The notes below the pieces were generated by a model. The model made no database searches. It was given only the letters and a program-made list of their open reading frames with translations, and was not told the origin of the DNA. DNA of 64,000 nt. It comes from Cryptomeria japonica (Eukaryota > Streptophyta > Pinopsida > Cupressales > Cupressaceae). The position numbers and the translations under genes are program-made. The stretch spans positions 683,772,583 through 683,836,582 of the forward strand of contig NC_081412.1 of assembly GCF_030272615.1 (NCBI RefSeq), given 5' to 3'. Within the stretch, counting starts at the first letter, position 1. Every line of letters starts with the position of its first letter. Positions 34,897 through 47,896 of the stretch are shown one piece after another.

Positions 34897-35429
34897 TTCA
34901 AAATCGAAACAAGAAGACAGTTGCTTTGATATTGTTTTTACTTGCCTATCATGAAACAAGATGGTTCTTCCACATGAGAACCTCTTCCCTGTGCTACAAC
35001 CGAATCTTGATTGGATTCATGCAGAGCAAGAAGATATACTTTCATAATTGGATACTTTAGCTTGGAGGAATAGAAGAAGTAGGGCTGAATATCAAAGAGT
35101 AAGTGCTATATTGGCAGAAGAAGAAAGACAAGCTCAGAATCCAGTGGTGGTTCATGAAAGAATAGTGGAAAGATTTCCTCATGTGTTCTTGATTTAGAAA
35201 CCAAATCAAAGACAACCTAGAATATGACAAATTGATCCAGAATACTAACAAGTGCATCAAGTGTTGGTGGAAGAAGTTGAATTATTACTTTCTTAGGAGA
35301 GTACATCCTAGACAAGAACTTATTGTCATTAAGAGAATTTTTGTGCTTTCTAGGTGAAAAAGACAAAATATTTGATGTATGCAAGACCAGTACAAGCAAG
35401 GTAATTAGCAAGCACGCTGGCAAGCAAAA
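34897..35429 (+). other. Leader of gypsy element F
   Basis: About 530 bp between the primer site and recognisable gag. Several short frames are present but none with a motif. Confidence 0.4.
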
Positions 35430-36990
35430 GGTATACTAGAGGTGATAGAAGCAAGGGTATCATTGACCCTGATTTTGCTGAACTATACAAGGTTGGTTTT
35501 TCCACACCTTCTACCACTTTTAAAAAGAAAGTTAAGTCTACCAGTAGACCTTCTTCACCAAAGAAAGCAAGTGCTCATTCCTCATTTTTCCAAGCCTTAA
35601 CTTTACTTCCTCCTCTTGTTATTAACTTTACACAACCAATCATGGCTCATCCACAACCAGTTCCATGGGGTGCTGCCATAGGCCCTCTAGCTTTAGGAAA
35701 TCAATTGCATTATTTGCCAACAGGTTCAAGGAAGCATCTTCCGAACTTCTCAGGAGATGGAAAAGTCACTGCAGAAGATCATATTAGTGCTTTCTTTACT
35801 GCATGTGCAATCCTTGGAGTTCAGTATGAGGATGTTTCTGTATGACTTTTTGTTGAAACTCTAATTGATGCCACAGCTGAATGGTTTAATCAGCTACCAT
35901 CTGGTTCCATTACTAATTGGGTGACTCTGTTACAAAAATTTGAAGAAAGATTTAAAACTGTAGATGATGCTCATTTACTTCTTGCTCAATTAACCCAAAT
36001 GAAGAAAGAAGTGCATGAACCTATGAGAGAATTTGTGGCTCGTTTCAACAAAATAGTCAATAAATTAGCAGCTAATAAGAGGCCTACGGAGGAAAATCAA
36101 AAATGTTTCTTCATTAATGCACAACCTCCTGACATTAGTTTCCAAATAAGAAGAGGATGAGTAGCTGATCTCACTGTAGCACAAAGGTTAGCCATTGAAG
36201 TTGAAGATGACCTACTGAGTGCTGGAAAGTGGAATAAAGAATTACATAAAGGAAAAATTCAACAAACCAATCCTGCACCTACCGATCCAATGATTCAAAA
36301 GCTAGCTAATGATTTACTTCAGTTGAAGAAGCAATTACCACAGAATCCACCACCTATGTATCAAGATATTCCTAGAAGGAATTATATTCCATATCAACAA
36401 AACCAGCAACCAAAGCTACCAACTCCAACACCAAGGTTGGCGATTGAGTATCCATCTACGAGTAATCGTCAAACTACTGCAATGTGTGATTTCCATCTCA
36501 CAACAAACTATGATGGAGCCTCATGCCCCAAGATGACTAGGTTTATGCAGATGAACCAGACCAGTGAAAAGATTGAAGAATATGTTGAAGATGAAACTAA
36601 TCAATAGTTTGGTCCGCCTACAGTTAACTTTTTAGAATATGAGTCTGGCAAGGAAAATGAGAAAGATAGTGACATAAATAATCATTCATGTAATGTGTTT
36701 ACAAAGAATTGGTGCCAAAAGCTCGGGGAGAAAGCTAAGTTAGCTACAAAAGACAAAGAGGTGGATGAGGTTCCTAAGCAAATTCTTTCCAGGAAACAAA
36801 GTAAAGAAGAAGGATCATCAAGAAAAGCTGAAAAAGAAGTTGAACATGGTGATTCCTCTTTTGAAGATTCTTTTGATTTCATTGAATATTGTAAAAAGAC
36901 TAAGGTGCAAATTTCTCAATTTGAGTATCTTAAGAAGAATCCGCAGCAATTGGATAAATTGGTGCATTGTATCAAAAAGGATTTCAAGTA
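35430..36990 (+). pseudogene. Ty3/gypsy gag of element F
   Basis: One frame from about 35430 runs through the gag core to the stop at 36989. It is broken by in-frame stops at about 35843, 36158 and 36605. It begins with a basic Ser/Pro-rich N-terminus (IIDPDFAELYKVGFSTPS). A gag core follows with LPNFSGDGKVTAEDHISAF and ATAEWFNQLPSGSITNW, then TQMKKEVHEPMREFVARFNK. The usual zinc knuckle region is reduced (AMCDFHLTTNYDGASCPK). The C-terminal part is Lys/Glu-rich. The protein would form the particle shell. Confidence 0.8.
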
Positions 36991-38150
36991 ACCTCACTTA
37001 GACGTACATCAAGAATCAGGAGAGAATTTTGATGATGATGAGCAACATGAGTCTATTACAAGGGAATCATCTCTTGTTGCCACTTCCTTTTCTAATAAAC
37101 CAGACCCTTTCTATATTTCCTTGTACATTGCTGGTTGTAAGTTGAGTAATTGTATTATAGATTTTGGTGCTTCTGATAATGTAATGCCTTCCAAAGTTCC
37201 TCATGCACTAGGCCTATCTTTAAATAAACCTATTGGTAAAGTGTTCTCAATGGAATCAAAGCAAGTACCTTTGGTCGGACAAATTAAGGATGCTCAAGTC
37301 ATTTTAGCTGCTCATTGTCAAAAGAAGTTGAAACTTAACATCTTGGTTGTCGATATTCCAGCCAGCTATGGTATGCTCTTAAGCCGTAGTTTCTGTAAAG
37401 ATTTGGGTGGAGAAATTCAATTAGATTGGTCACATGCCTTCATACCTCTTGGCAACAAGAAAGTCAAATTAGACCCAGAACCCAAAGCCAAATACATAGT
37501 TCTCAAATCTGATGATCCAAGAGCTGAAATATTATATGTTGAGACTGGCCCAGGTACATATATGATCTCATCAAAGAAGGAGAATGTTCCTGAAATTTTG
37601 GCTCCTGACATATCCTTAGAACTTTGGGTAATGCAATTTGATGGAAGTTCTTCATCTTCCGGTTCAGGTGTTGGTGTGGTGTTGATATCTCCTCAAGGAG
37701 AAAAGTTTCCTAAAGCCTACAAGCTCGCATTTGATACTACCAGTAATACAGCAGAATATGAAGCTCTTCTTCTAGGTTTGGAATTTGCCAAAGAAAAAGG
37801 AATCAAGAAGTTACAAGTTATGGGAGATGCTGAACTAGTTGTCAACTAGGTGAGAAGTCAATATCAGACTAAGAATAAAAGGCTCAAGTCTTATCAAAAC
37901 AAAGTATGGGATGAGATCGAAAGTTTTGATTCTTTCTCCATACAAGCCATCCCAAGAGAACAAAATACAAAAGCAGATTCTCTTGCCGTTTCAGCCTCTT
38001 TATTACTGCCCCATCCTGAGTTTGAAAAAGATGTGTATATAGTGGAAATGATCTACCGACCCAGTGTGCCAGATAATAATCAAAATTGGCAAGTTTTTGA
38101 TGATGATAAGCATATCATCTCATTTTTAGAGGCACCAAAACCTTCTCAAA
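36991..38150 (+). pseudogene. Element F protease and RNase H-like domain, upstream of the RT
   Basis: The gag frame continues as protease, with the active-site region IIDFGASDNVMP at about 37155 (Asp-Phe-Gly in place of D-T/S-G) and, later, NILVVDIPASYGMLLSR. Immediately after it, at about 37610-38000, stands an RNase H type-1 domain. The acidic positions can be read as QFDGSSSSSGSG, TAEYEALLLGLEFA, MGDAELVVN and NTKADSLA. A TAG at 37847 splits the domain. The frame then shifts near 38150 into reverse transcriptase. The common Tat order puts this second RNase H after the RT and native RNase H, as seen at 8405-9170. Here it precedes the RT. Confidence 0.75.
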
Positions 38151-38650
38151 TTTGTCCTTTGATGGTAATCATTCTTTGACAAGCCAACAAAATATAAAAG
38201 AAGAAGATAAAGAATCAGAGATTTTGCAACTAAAGGGAAATACTATTCCTAAGGGATTAGTCACTCTTGAGAGTCTCTTTGATAAGAATGATCAGTTTGT
38301 AAAGAATAATGAAAAGAAGCCCTCAAGTTCTCCAGATACAAAGAAAGTAAATATTGGTTTTGAAAATGATCCCAAGATGGTTTTAATTGGAAAATGCTTG
38401 ACTCACAAAGAAAGAAAAGTCATCATTGATTTGTTGAATAGCTATATTGATGTATTCACATGGTGCTATGATGATCTCAAAGTGTTTATGAATGGTGAAT
38501 TTAAGCATCATATTCCTCTTAAGCCTGATTCACCCCCATTCAGGCAAAAACAAAGGCAATTCAATCCAAAGATAGCAAGTGCAATTTTTGCGGAAGTAGA
38601 TAAAATGTTAAAGGCTAAAATCATTTACCCAATCCATCATTCCACAGTGT
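38151..38650 (+). pseudogene. Element F reverse transcriptase, N-terminal fragment only
   Basis: The N-terminal part of a gypsy RT is seen: ERKVIIDLLNSYIDVFTW, then LKPDSPPFRQKQRQFNPK and KAKIIYPIHHST. Homology stops at about 38646, before the palm catalytic motifs. The following sequence begins tgttggtgtggcc and is unrelated, so the RT is cut by a deletion or an insertion. I found no continuation elsewhere in the window. Confidence 0.75.
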
Positions 38651-40999
38651 TGGTGTGGCCTTGGGCCAATGGTGGTTGACTGTTACAATTAGGACAATGA
38701 TCTCAAACACAATTTACAGTGATTATAACTCTAATGTCCCAATATACTTTTATATATTTTCACAAAACAATTAACAACCCAACCATAGCTATTAATAATA
38801 TTTCCCCATAAAATGCATGCAAAACGTATCATCATTGATAGGATAACTGACTTGCATTTAGTAAGAGACCTCAATGAGTGGAGTTTCATGCTAAAAAGAG
38901 TAATTGCAATAAAGATATTGAAATCAATGAGACATTATGCATTCAAAAATCCATAAGGAAGATCTAATATTTATGAATGAAATTGCAAATCAATCTAAAT
39001 TACATGTTTGATATCTTACTTATATCATGGCAACATTAAATGTATATATGCACTTAACATACCTCTTTGCTTGTTTATCTGAGAATGTTGCTAGGAATTA
39101 ATATATGATTGATACATTGATAAACACATGAATCACTTTTACTTTCCCAATACTTTCATCCCTTGGTCAAGGCCACGTACTCCCTAACACTTGAAGATTG
39201 TTTCCACCCTCATGATTACTTGAAGTCCATGCTCAAATCACACTAAATGACAATAGTTAGTACAAAAAAGTGACCATAGCCAAGGAAGCCCAAATTTACT
39301 CATACTCAACATAATAAGAAATAACTAAATCATCTGGACCATTACTCATAACATAACCTCTTTTTCACATCATGGAAGGCCAAAATTACAAGGATCACAC
39401 TTCTTCGAAGCTTCAAAGGAGCCATTGTTTAGAGCCACCAAACTATCAACAAGAGTAGAATCTATTAGGCTCATACAATTTTAGGACATATAAAGAGTTG
39501 AATCAGAAGCGAGAAAAAAAAATGAAAAAGTGTTGAAATATAATATTCACAATTCTATCATCACGAGTGCAAACAATCTAGTGAGGAGGACAAAGATGAA
39601 TAGTGTGATGAAGATCAGAGCCATCCAATCTAGGAGGCATAATATGAGACTCTTTCTGAACCAATTCTAAGGGCTATTATGATTTGAAGCTTCTCTTAAA
39701 TCCTCACATTTTGTTGTCACATAATGAGGTAGAAGAGGTAGACTCAAAATCTTAGAATGAGGTCGATATATATATGGATGGTAATATATGAAAGGATATA
39801 TGAAAGATATATGAAGGCCATGGTAGAGGAGAATATTTACTTCACACTAAGTGAAGTTATGGAGGTAGTTTCCATTGATGTAAAGTGGGGAGTGTAAGGG
39901 ATTCTTTGGATTCATGAAGAACATTAAGGAGAAAAGGTTAGTTATATAAAGGAAAAATAAAGAAAAAGGGAAGTGATAAAGAAGGGAGTAAGAAAATAGG
40001 GAAGAAAGTGAAGAAATAAAGATGGAGATCTAATTTATTTTGGTATGTATCCTCTACTACTCTTTTTCTTGTTGAATGATTTTGCAATATTTTAAGAAGA
40101 CTGCAAGGCATGAAGTAATGATCATAAGGCACGAAGGAGCCATGTAAAGCACAAACCATACATATGAATACATGAAAGGCATGAATCATACATGTAAACC
40201 ATGAATTAATACATAAATACACATAAGGTACAAGCATTTATGAGAAAGGTTCTCATGGATTGGACATGCTGAAGACACATTGATCATGAAGCATACAATA
40301 GAGAGGTATTCATGGAATAGACATCTAAAAACATCTCATTCATGAAGTAACAAAATGATAAAGAAAATGACAACTAATAAAAAAACTTACAAGGATGAGG
40401 CATATTCATAAATTTTGTAGTCCCCCCATGGATATCAACACTAGAAGCAACTCATACTATTAGTGTACATACAAGAAAATATGGGAGTTCATTATACCTA
40501 GCAACTTGTAGTGTTGTTGTCCATGTTGGCTCTGTTGGACCCTACAATTAAGATTCAATATACATTATTCAATAAGATTAACTGTGCAACATATTGAAAT
40601 ATTGAAAAGTGTGTTATCTTGTTGAGCTTCGCTTGGTTTTGAGAATAGTTTAATATTCTCTACTTAACAGGGCTAACCAGGTGAAGGTGGAAGCTCAATT
40701 GGCCCCTCCCCCCCCCCTAACATCACTCTAAATTCTCCATTAAGATCTTATAACATTCATTCATTCTTTCTACCATTAATAAAATATAACATTTATTCAT
40801 TAATATCATATAATGTTCATTAACACATAACATTGATTAATATTAATTAGCACACAACATTCATCAATATTAATTAACACATATTATTCATAACCATTAA
40901 TTAGCATATAATTACATTCATTAACACATAAAAATCAGTCATTATCAAATAAGGTAGATTACAATCATTTTTTTTTTTTTTTTTCTTTGAAGCTATGAA
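38651..40999. other. AT-rich non-coding stretch, nothing recognised
   Basis: No family motif is found. The stretch holds a run of short atg-ta-catgaa-type repeats (40130-40330), an attaacacata-type low-complexity zone (40740-40950) and a T-run at 40970-40985. The frame at 39938-40237 on the minus strand has no support. It may include the end of the RT-interrupting insertion and the 3' end of the neighbouring CACTA element. Confidence 0.3.
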
Positions 41000-42255
41000 A
41001 AAACTAAGTGTAACATCGGTTTCTTCATCATTTCCCCCCTCTGCAGTTGTTCTGCCCTCTGTTCGTGATCTTGATGTATGCCTGGTCCTATACTAAGGAT
41101 GATGACACTGAAGCGAAGGGGGGTCCTCTGCAATAACAAAGAAATGGGTTAAATTCAAAATATTTTTTATTATTGTTACAAGTATTTTATTAATTTAGAG
41201 AACATAACTGTTGCGCTCTTTACCTGATGAGGCCACATCATTTTGTCTAGCCTCAACCTCAACATGTTGAACACCCTCTAGATCATCTAGAGTTGAAATA
41301 CTAAAGGTTACATTAATGCTGAACACCAATTGCAATTATATTTGTCTAAAGGAATAACAATGGTCCTCTTTACTTGATTGGGGAACATCACATTCCTGAT
41401 GTTGTGTACCCAAATCATGCTCCACTTGGTCACCACCGACTACATGCTCTAAAATATTAACAAAAAAGTTTACATTAATTACTACTCTAATTTCAAATTA
41501 AGATGTTTAATTGTATTAATAACTACATAAATAAATTTGAATAGAAAATGAATACCTCCACTACTGGGATGCACATCCGAACCTTCATGTGCAAGTGGTG
41601 TTCAATGATTAGTAGGCTGCATTCCATTGTCATGCACATTGTTATCATTGCTTGCTTATTTAAAACAAATATAGTCACTTTATGTTGGAACTCAACATCA
41701 ATTAAATTATTGGTAAAGCATTTAATTTGAAACAATTTCCATTTAGCATATTTACCTGTGTGACAAATGCACTCGAATATTGTGTATGCCCACTCAATTC
41801 TCGTAGATGATCAGCCATGATTATATAGCCTTGTTGGTAGGCAATTCTCTTGTCATCTTCTATGGGCGCTCTAATGAATTTAGAACCCTGTATTTTTTCT
41901 TGCATTGTTTGATTAAAAAAAAACATTTGCAATTTATTAATATTTTGATGCAATATTTCATTTACATGAGATACTTACAATTCATGCAACAAGTTTCATA
42001 TAACCACCAGAGCTGAGTTTGTGTTGCCCGTTCTTTTCTTGTCTTGCCTTGGTTGCCTTTAACATGTCACTCAATCTATAAAAAGATTGAAATATGTTAG
42101 ATTATATAAATATAAAGAGTAATTAATTAGTACATAATTACATTCTTAATAGTATCTCATACCTTCTTTTGGCGTCTGATGGTGTATTTCCTTTTTTCCT
42201 TTCAATTCTCTCCTTGGCATCCAAAATTAGGTCCTTCCACTCTCTCTCTGGAATC
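41000..42255 (-). pseudogene. CACTA second protein (Transposase_24-like), 3' exons
   Basis: On the minus strand the exon starting at the copia insertion reads PEREWKDLILDAKERIERK, then SDAKRRYE and a nearby ATKARQEKNGQHKLSSGGY. It ends at a GTAAGT donor near 41985. A further exon at about 41762-41893 (GSKFIRAPIEDDKRIAYQQG) is bounded by a cag acceptor and a GTAAAT donor. Smaller exon-like pieces at about 41575, 41420 and 41260 each end in GTAAAG- or GTATTC-type donors. The Lys/Arg-rich helices are typical of the plant Ptta/En/Spm second protein, which binds the transposon ends. The reading joins up with 48972-49150 once copia element E is removed. Confidence 0.65.
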
Positions 42256-43311
42256 TATTGGTATTTTGGATATGTTGCACTAGTTTTGTCATTAATGTTA
42301 ACACTTGTTAACACTTGTCAACACCTATCAGCACTGGAGATCTTTGGTTATGTTCACCGGCATGTTCAGTGACTTATGCACAATCACCAGTATTTTGTTC
42401 ACCGGAAGGTTATATTGTTCACCGGTATTGAGGATGACTTGGAGATTACTTGGTTATGTCGAAGACATTTTTTGGACACTTGGTTTTGGTGATTTGGTTA
42501 TTGGTCTAATCGAGTTTGCATATTTTTTGTTACCGGAAAATAGGTCTAGGTTATGGACCGACAAGCATCATCTATTCCAGATCAGCATGACACATTATGG
42601 AGATGATCTCTTATTATTGTAAATGCATTGAGCTAACATAATGCATCGCATATTGATTCATATATAATTGATTTTATTGTAATATTCTTAGTGAGCCGAC
42701 CTACATAATTGGTCTTAGGTTTTGGTATAAATGTAAGATCTCATTTGTGAGATTAATATGGGAATGTAATGTAATAAGGTATATGCGAATATAAGTAGAG
42801 CTATACATGTAGACATCATTTGAAGAATGAAGGAAGGTTTTTGAGAAGGCAATCAAAGCTTAACTGGTACTGAATCCAGCATATGAAGATGTTATTTTGA
42901 GCAGTACATTATCATTGGATCTAATTATTCAATTATAGTCAGTGTGACTCCCATCTTGTGATTGAGCAGTGAGCTCTAGGTAGTTGGTCTTTCTACATGT
43001 GCAGACCCCATATTGTACATGCATACTATCTATAGTAGTATCATCTGATTGTGGGTAAGGTTTCCCACCATGGTTTTTCCCCTTACAAGGTTTCCACGTA
43101 CAAATATTTGTGTTATGTGTGTGGATGTCATTTGTCTTTCTATTTCATGCATTAAACTTTACCAGTACTGTAATTAACTGTTAAACTGTCAACCGACATT
43201 AAGTTTGGTTTACTAGTATTATGCATTAAGTTTGGTTAAGTATAAATTGGATTGAAATTAATAGACAACTGATTCACCCCCCCCCCTCTTAGTTGCCTTT
43301 GGGTCCTAACA
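42256..43311 (+). repeat. 5' LTR of element E
   Basis: The LTR begins TATTGG, where the right copy has the canonical TGTTGG, and ends TCCTAACA. A TATA-like tataag lies at 42790-42795. The C-run near 43277 precedes the edge. It differs from the right LTR by scattered transitions and a small indel near 42770. Confidence 0.9.
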
Positions 43312-43313
43312 AT

Positions 43314-43325
43314 TGGTATCAGAGC
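43314..43325 (+). promoter_or_regulatory. Primer-binding site of element E (initiator tRNA-Met type)
   Basis: TGGTATCAGAGC stands two bases after the left LTR. Confidence 0.9.
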
Positions 43326-43368
43326 CTAGTCCTCTTTTTGCAGAAGCTTAACAACTTGAGGAGATTCT

Positions 43369-44307
43369 ATGGCAACTAACTATTTCAGGAAGGATAGTCT
43401 AAAGCTTGTTGGAACTAACTATGGTATATGGAAGATCAAAATGGAGACAAAATTGAATTGCATTAGAAGAAACATATGGGATGTTACAAATAATGGCTAT
43501 GTTGGTCCTACTCAAGGTCAACCTACTCCACCAACGTTGGCTAAAGATGAGGAAAATGATTTCAAAGCAAGAGAAGCACTTTTGAGTGCTTTATCAGATC
43601 AACAAGTCATGGGATTATCAGATAGATCTACTGATAAAGCTATTTGGGACAAATTAGAGACATTGAATGAAGGTGATACCACAGTCAAAATTGCAAAACT
43701 GGAATTCTTCTGGGTCAGGTATAAAAATCTGAAAATGGAAGAAGATGAAAGGATTTATGCTTTTATGGAAAGAGTTAATGAAATTGTTTTGCATATACAA
43801 TGTTGTGGAGGATCCTTAAGTGAAGATGAGATTGTTTCTAAAGTTTTAAGATCATTGCCACCAGCATATAAAATGAAAGTAACTACTATTAATGAATTGA
43901 GAATAATGCCTAATACATCAGTATCTAGAGACACTTTGGTTGGAAAACTTTTAGCTTTTGAACTTGAGGAATTTGGTCCTGTTGCTACTATTAAGATAGA
44001 TTTAGCAATTAAAGCATCATCATCTACAACATCATCATCATCATCTGAGAAATCTAATTGGAAGGCACTCTATGCTAGAGAACTTGAAGAAATTAGAAGG
44101 GAAAATGAAGAACTGGAAGAGCTTGAAGCACTATTCACAAGAAGAATGCCTAAAGGTCTAGTTGGAAGTAAGTTTGAAGGTAAAGCATCATTTAAATGTT
44201 TTAACTATAATAAAATTGGTCATACGGCATCTAGGTGTCCTTATAGACATGCAAGATTGAGAGAAGAAGCTAAAAGAACATATAAGCCTAACTTTGATTA
44301 TCATTAA
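43369..44307 (+). pseudogene. Copia Gag of element E
   Basis: The frame opens at ATG 43369 (MATNYFRKDSLKLVGTNYG) and has 312 codons before a TAA. The copia Gag N-terminus (LVGTNYGIWKIKMETKL) and the middle helical region (RYKNLKMEEDERIYAFMERV, then SLPPAYKMKV) are well preserved. Near the end stands the zinc knuckle CFNYNKIGHTASRC, in which the second Cys is Tyr, so it cannot bind zinc normally. After the stop the same frame continues as gag-like sequence to about 44360, then shifts into pol. The ancestral gene was therefore a single gag-pol frame. Confidence 0.85.
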
Positions 44308-44360
44308 TACAAATTCAAGAAGAATAGAGACAAATCATGTTACCTCATTGATAATGAGTA

Positions 44361-47300
44361 ACTGATGATTCTGATGAGGAACCGACAGACAATGGATGGG
44401 TTTTTGTTGCAATAACAAAAGATCAACCGACACCTATTGTACAACCGGTAGCGCAGGCCCTGGCAGCTAAAATTGAAGAAAAGGATGAATGGATCATTGA
44501 TTCTGGATGTTCACATCATATTACTAGTGATAAGAGTAAATTCTTGACTTTTCAGGAATACAATGGAGGTCTAGTAAGATTTGCGGATGATAAAGCTTGT
44601 TTGATCAGAGAAAAAGGAACTATATCTTTTGATGGTAAGCACAATACTGATAATGTTTACTATGTTGAAGGTTTGAAGCATAATCTTTTGAGTGTTGGTC
44701 AATTAGTTGAAAAAAGATTTCAATTACAATTCAAGAATGGTAAATGCAAAATCTTGAACAGAACTGGTTTGGAAATTGTAACCGGTAACCAAACTAGAGG
44801 TAATATCTTTCACCTGAATAACAATGAGAAGACATGCTTGATTGCACATATTGATGAAAGCTGGTTTTGGCATAAGAGACTTTGTCATGTAAATTTTGAT
44901 TGCATTGTGAAAATCAGTACAACTAAGGCAATAAGGGATTTACCTAAGATTGTTAAACCTCACAATCCGATATGTAAGGAATGTCAATTTGGAAAGCAAG
45001 TTAGAACATATTTCAAGAGTGTTCCAAAGAAATCTAACAATGTTCTTGATTTAATTCATACTGATTTATGTGGTCCAGCAAGAACTAGAAGTCTACAAGG
45101 AGATAGATATTTTATGCTAATCATTGATGACTATTCTAGAATGTGTTGGGTTACTTTTCTCAGGGAGAAATCACAATCTTTTGGGAAATTCAAATTATTC
45201 AAAGCAATGGTAGAGAATGAAACCGGCAAGAAAATCAAATGTTTGAGATTAGATCAAGGAGGTGAATTCACATCTAAGGAATTTAATACATTCTATTAAG
45301 TTAATGGAATCAAAAGATAGTTATCAGCACCTCAGACACCCCAGCAGAATGGAATTGTGGAAAAGAAAAATAGAATTATTCTGGATGCAACTAGAAGCAT
45401 GATATCTGAAGCAAACCTACCTCATGTATATTGGAGATAAGCAGTCAATATAGTGGTTTACACATTCAACAAAGTTCACATCAAAGGTGAAACCGATAAG
45501 ACCCCTCATGAACTTTGGTTTGGTAATACTCCTATTCTTAAATATTTCAAAATATTTGGAAGTAAATGTTACATTAGAAGAGATGAGTATATTGGCAAAT
45601 TTGATCCTAGAAGTGATGAAGGAATATTTCTTGGCTATTCATCTAAGAGAAAATCATATAGATGTTTTAACAAAAGCTTGCAGAAAATTGTTGAGAGTGC
45701 AAATGTGAAGATTGATGAACAGTTTAGAGGTAATTCAAGGTCTATAGACTCTGAACCGGCAATAGAGATAATCACAAATGAACCTACATTGAGTATACCG
45801 GTATAGAATGTTGACCCAGTCACACTAACATCATCTGAGAATTCCACAGTGTCTGAAGAACAACAGAGAATGAATACACCCAGGTATGTAAGACTGAATC
45901 ACTCTGAAAGTTAGACAATTGGAAATAAGTATCAAGGAGTTATGACAAGAGGAAGACTGGCAAATGAAGAGGTATGTTTAATTTTTCAAATTGAACCAGT
46001 ATCTATTTCTGAAGCATGTGAAGATAAACATTGGATTAAAGCTATGGAAGATGAATTGGAATAAATTGAAAAGAATAACACATGGACATTGGTTCCCTGG
46101 CCTAAAAACAAAAATGTAATTGGAACTAAATGGGTTTTCAGGAATAAACTTAATGAATATGGTAAGGTAATCAGAAACAAAGCAAGATTAGTGTGTAAGG
46201 GATATTCACAAAAAGAAGGAATTGATTATAATGAAACCTTTGCACCGATAGCTAGAATTGAGGCAGTCAGACTATTCTTGGCTTTTGTAGCACACAAGAA
46301 TTATAAAGTATATCAAATGGCTATTAAATATGCATTTCTGAACAGTGATCTTGAAGAAGAAGTTTACATTGAACAGCCTGATGGATTTTCTTTGACATAT
46401 GACAAAGATATGGTTTGCAGGTTAAGGAAAGTTTTATATGGATTGAAGCAAGCTCCAAGAGCTTGGTATGCTAGATTGGAAAAATATCTTTTGAAGCTTG
46501 GTCACACTAAAGGTAATGCAGAAATCAACCTATATTACAAAGTGAATAATGATGACATCTTGGTTATTGAAGTTTTTATTGATGATATCATTTTTGGAGG
46601 AGAAGATGGATTGTGTAAAGACTTTTCTAATAAGATGCAGGAAGAGTTTGAAATGTCTATGATTGGAGAGATAAAATTCTTTTTAGGATTGTAGATTTCA
46701 CAAACTGATAAAGGTATATTCATAAGTCAAACAAAGTACTTGAAGGAGTTATTGAAGAAATTTGGCATGGAAAACTCTAAACCGGTAAGTACACCTATGA
46801 CTACAACTGATAAACTATCATTGAAGGATGAATCAGAACTTGTCAATCCGATAAAGTACAAATTTATGATAGGAGGTTTATTGTATTTGACACAAAAAAG
46901 ACCTGATATTATGAATGCAGTATGTATTGTTTCAAGATTTCAAAGTAATCCTAAAGAAAATCATGAATCAACCATGAAAAGGATTTTCCGGTATCTACAA
47001 GGCACAACAAATCTTGGTTTATGGTATCCTAGAGATGGAAATTTTTATTTATGTGCATACACATATGCTAATTGGGCAGGAGATATAGATGAAAGAAAAA
47101 GCACCACCGACAGAGCATTTTTTCTTGGTAGCAGACTTATTTCATGGTTGAGCAAGAAACAAAGTTGCACATCTTTATCAACAAGAGAATCAGAATATGT
47201 TGCAGCAACAACTAATTGTACTCAAGTATTATGGATTAAGCAAATGTTGAAGGACATAAAGGTAAAATACAAAGAACCTTTAATCATTTATTGTGATAAT

Positions 47301-47495
47301 ATGGTAGCAATTGATATATCTAAGAATCCGATATTTCACTCTAGAACTAAACATGTTTCTATCAAATTCAATTTTTTAAAAGAGAATGTTGAAGCAAAGG
47401 AAGTGAAATTATTTTATGTAAATACTAAAGAGAAAGTTGTAGATATCTTTACTAAGCCTTTGCCTAAGGAAAATTTTGAATATCTCAGAGAATAG
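44361..47495 (+). pseudogene. Copia Pol of element E (protease, integrase, RT, RNase H)
   Basis: One frame carries the whole Pol with in-frame stops at about 45297, 45318, 45438, 45804, 45913, 46063 and 46692, then the natural end at 47493. Protease: WIIDSGCSHHIT at 44499. Integrase: the zinc region (WHKRLCHVNFD, CKECQFGKQ), then DDE residues in LIHTDLCGP, LRLDQGGEF and [24 protein letters not shown], then [15 protein letters not shown], with the catalytic box FIDDIIFGG near 46576. RNase H: YANWAGDIDERKST and TRESEYVAA, then IYCDN and HSRTKH. All catalytic positions remain; only stops and the gag-pol shift disable it. Confidence 0.9.
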
Positions 47496-47896
47496 CTTGG
47501 GGTAATACCCTCATTGGTAGAGACTTAGACAAATGGAGTCTAGCATCAAACCGACAGATTTGAACAGAAAAAAAAAAAATTTGGCTTTGATGAGGAGAGC
47601 TACTTCTCAAGGGGAGTAGTTGGTAGTTGGTAATTGGTATTTTGTAAATAGTTCTATGAACTTTTGTATCTAGTTTTTGTATTTCTTTGGCATTTGATGT
47701 CAAAGGGGGAGAGATATCTATGGAAAAACAATTTATCCTTTGGGGAGAGACTATTCATTGGGAGAGATTGTTTCTCTCTGTATTTGTATTTTTTATTTCT
47801 GGTTAATGATCTCTTTGGGAGATTGTTGGTTTTTGGTTTTTGGCATTTCTATTTTGGCACTTAAATGGTTTTTCCATCTTGTGTTGTCATCAATGT

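Noticed and set aside
38648-38700. TGTTGGTGTGG at the break of the element F reverse transcriptase, looking like an LTR start
   Set aside because: No matching end, partner copy or target duplication could be found, so I list only a break and not an insertion.
40533-40722. A 190-bp TGTTGG…CTAACA stretch that looks like a small solo LTR
   Set aside because: The flanking five bases (ggctc and tcact) do not form a target duplication and no second copy is seen in the window.
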